DNA of 64,000 nucleotides from Pseudomonadota bacterium (GTDB lineage Bacteria; Pseudomonadota; Alphaproteobacteria; Caulobacterales; Caulobacteraceae). Of the stretch, positions 62,409-64,000 are shown piece after piece; positions within the stretch are counted from its first letter, which is position 1, and each line of letters opens with the position of its first letter. The translations under genes were made by a program, and so were the position numbers. Below the pieces are notes generated by a model. The model did not search any database. It worked only from the letters and a program-made list of their open reading frames with translations, and was not told the origin of the DNA. The stretch is from contig JAEXZS010000093.1 of NCBI GenBank assembly GCA_023451375.1, forward strand, positions 5,063-69,062, given 5' to 3'.

Positions 62409-63638
62409 ATGGCCGCCGACGTGCTCGAAGTGCTGCTCAATGACCGAAGGGTCGGCATGATCACCGCCTTGGGCGGCGATCAATCGATCTTCTCGTTCAA
62501 TGACGAGTACGCCGACGATCGCGATCGTCCGACGCTCAGTCTGTCATTCAAGGGTGAGCGCGGCGGCCTGCTGCGCGATCACCGGCCAACGCAGACCCGG
62601 CTGATGCCCTTCTTCTCCAATCTGCTGCCAGAGGGGACGCTCCGCGAATATCTGGCCAAGCGGGCACGCATCAAGCCGATGCGCGAGTACCCCCTGCTTG
62701 AGGTGCTGGGCCCGGATCTTCCCGGCGCCGTGACGGTTCGCCCCGTCGGAGATGGCGTTGTCGATGATGACGATGATGATCAGCAGGAGGAACAAGACGA
62801 TGGCGTCGCACGCCAGGGCGCGCTGAGATTCTCGCTGGCCGGGGTGCAGCTGAAATTCTCGGCGGTGGAGAAGGCCCAGGGCGGTCTCACTATCCCGGCG
62901 AGCGGCCGCGGCGGGGACTGGATCATCAAGCTGCCGTCGACCCGGTTTCGCGGCGTGGCGGCCAACGAATTCTCAATGATGCGGCTGGCCAGCGCCATGG
63001 GCATGGACATCCCCGACGTGGAACTGGTGCCCCTCGATCAGATCGAGGGGCTGCCTGAAGGGATCGGCAAGATCGAGGAGGAGGCGTTCGCCATTCGGCG
63101 GTTCGATCGCCGGGAGGATGGCGGCCGCATCCATATCGAGGACTTCGCCCAGGTCTTCGGCGTTTATCCAGGCGAGAAGTACGACAAGGGGTCCTATCGC
63201 TACTTGGCGAAGGTCCTCTGGCTGGAAACCGGCGAAGCCGGGGTGCGGGAGTTCATCCGGCGGCTGGTGTTCAACACCCTGATCGGCAACGCCGACATGC
63301 ACCTGAAGAACTGGTCGCTGATCTATCGCGACGGCCGAACGCCCGAGCTGTCTCCCGGCTATGACTTCCTGTCGACGACCGTCTACATCCCTGATGAGAA
63401 CGCGGCTTTGAAGTTCGCCCGCACGAAGCGAATGGCCGAGGTCACTCTGGACGAGATCGGTTATATGGCGGCTCGCGCCGGACTGCCGGAGGCCATGGCT
63501 CGTGACGCGGCCATCGAAGCGGTCGATCGTTTCCATGAGGTCTGGGGCGCGGAACGCGCGCACTTGCCTATAGCGGACGACCTCGCTGCGGAGATCGACA
63601 GGCTGCTCGGCGTCGTGCCGCTTGCTCAAGCACGCTAG
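62409..63638 (+). CDS. hipA: HipA-like serine/threonine kinase toxin
   Basis: A 409-residue protein with the HipA N-terminal subdomain (MPFFSNLLPEGTLREYLAKR). An acidic insertion follows at about residues 115-132 (Asp- and Glu-rich), then FSLAGVQLKFSA (matching the HipA segment around its phosphorylated Ser) and IIKLPSTRFRGVAANEFSMM (ATP-binding Lys, Glu). The catalytic loop FNTLIGNADMHLKNWSLIY and metal-binding SPGYDFLST complete it. E. coli HipA phosphorylates glutamyl-tRNA synthetase to halt growth. The acidic linker is unusual for the family. It pairs with the antitoxin just upstream. Confidence 0.92.
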   Translation: MAADVLEVLLNDRRVGMITALGGDQSIFSFNDEYADDRDRPTLSLSFKGERGGLLRDHRPTQTRLMPFFSNLLPEGTLREYLAKRARIKPMREYPLLEVLGPDLPGAVTVRPVGDGVVDDDDDDQQEEQDDGVARQGALRFSLAGVQLKFSAVEKAQGGLTIPASGRGGDWIIKLPSTRFRGVAANEFSMMRLASAMGMDIPDVELVPLDQIEGLPEGIGKIEEEAFAIRRFDRREDGGRIHIEDFAQVFGVYPGEKYDKGSYRYLAKVLWLETGEAGVREFIRRLVFNTLIGNADMHLKNWSLIYRDGRTPELSPGYDFLSTTVYIPDENAALKFARTKRMAEVTLDEIGYMAARAGLPEAMARDAAIEAVDRFHEVWGAERAHLPIADDLAAEIDRLLGVVPLAQAR

Positions 63639-63716
63639 GGAGCGCCAGCCACCACAGATGGCGGGCAGGCCTGCCGGCTTCGCCGTGAGGCAGCTCGCGA
63701 GCCGCCGGCAACGCGA

Positions 63717-63872
63717 TCATACCGGCTGAGCCAGTTCGAGGTATCGGCATAGCGCGTTCACAAGCTGCATCTGTCTTGGGGTTCGACATTCGGCCCCCAG
63801 GAGATGTGGCGACGCGACCAGAATGCACAGAGCCTTGGCGCGCGATGTCGCCACGTTGAGCCGGTTCAGGCT
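63717..63872 (-). pseudogene. C-terminal stub of a DNA2/UvrD-like helicase cut by an IS
   Basis: The minus-strand frame reads SLNRLNVATSRAKALCILVA, then ASPHLLGAECRTPRQMQLVN and ends LELAQPV with a stop at 63717. NRLNVATSRAK is the conserved motif VI of SF1 helicases of the Dna2/Nam7 type. The frame stops immediately upstream at a TAA (63873-63875), exactly where sequence of an IS-like element begins. The rest of the gene should lie beyond the element, outside the window. Confidence 0.8.
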
Positions 63873-64000
63873 TTAGAGCCTGACCCGAAACTAAGTTGGG
63901 TGATATCAGCGAGTTAGCTTGACGGCCAAATCCAGGGCTGATTCAGGAGTTTTGCGAAGAACTTCTGGAGATCAGTGATGTGGACCGATACCACCCGTTC
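63873..64000 (+). mobile_element. Left end of an IS5-like insertion sequence with transposase start
   Basis: From about 63873 the sequence differs from the helicase gene and begins TTAGAGCCTGACCCGAAAC, consistent with a terminal inverted repeat. A transposase-like start ATG at 63978 gives MWTDTTR, the usual N-terminus of IS5-family transposases. The element is cut by the window end, so the right end and target duplication cannot be seen. Confidence 0.7.

Overview
The window is GC-rich, almost entirely coding DNA from an alphaproteobacterium. Gene content suggests Caulobacterales, most like Brevundimonas: FecI/FecR-coupled TonB receptors, an alphaproteobacterial-type lasso peptide cluster with its own isopeptidase, PepSY/DUF3526 metal-uptake genes, and paired methionine sulfoxide reductases. 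This placement is inferred from gene families, not from a marker gene. No rRNA, tRNA or CRISPR array was seen.

Region 1 (1-13 kb) is the most distinctive part. After the tail of an MNT-HEPN protein and a MAPEG protein comes a complete lasso peptide locus. The plus strand carries an ECF sigma factor, a FecR anti-sigma factor, a TonB receptor and an S9-type isopeptidase, the last broken by one extra G in a G8 run. The minus strand carries a 38-residue precursor gene missed by ordinary gene calling, then a B protein (leader binding and leader peptidase) and a C protein (cyclase). The predicted core is GGFINTVQEADKRPYLEMA with a Gly1-Glu9 ring. One XRE and two GntR regulators flank it. No exporter gene is present.

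Region 2 (13-44 kb) is a long run of small regulator-plus-enzyme units dominated by thiol and oxidative-stress functions: two MsrA, one active and one degenerate MsrB, two CxxC redoxins, a glutaredoxin, a GST, a YeeE-type sulfur transporter, a hydrolase-OsmC fusion, a TlpA-like protein and Dps. Also here are a divergent pair of HEPN-like proteins (18-20.4 kb), ZIP and CorA transporters, thiolase, GAPDH, KduI and a PabB-like protein that has lost its catalytic core. Two MarR regulators, a LysR gene and the hydrolase-OsmC gene share a related palindromic operator.

Region 3 (44.6-58 kb) holds metal or siderophore uptake and export genes. One group is a TonB receptor facing an ABC ATPase, two DUF3526-type permeases and a PepSY protein that is split by a Trp-to-amber mutation. 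The second is a tannase-family esterase, a TonB receptor and a DUF2946-like protein. An EamA transporter with a divergent XRE-cupin regulator follows.

Region 4 (58-64 kb) is an accessory island edge: an IS110 remnant, a tyrosine integrase carrying both an amber codon and a frameshift, repeated GGTGACCA motifs, a HipBA toxin-antitoxin operon behind three matching operators, and the C-terminal stub of a helicase cut by an IS5-like element that runs off the window end.
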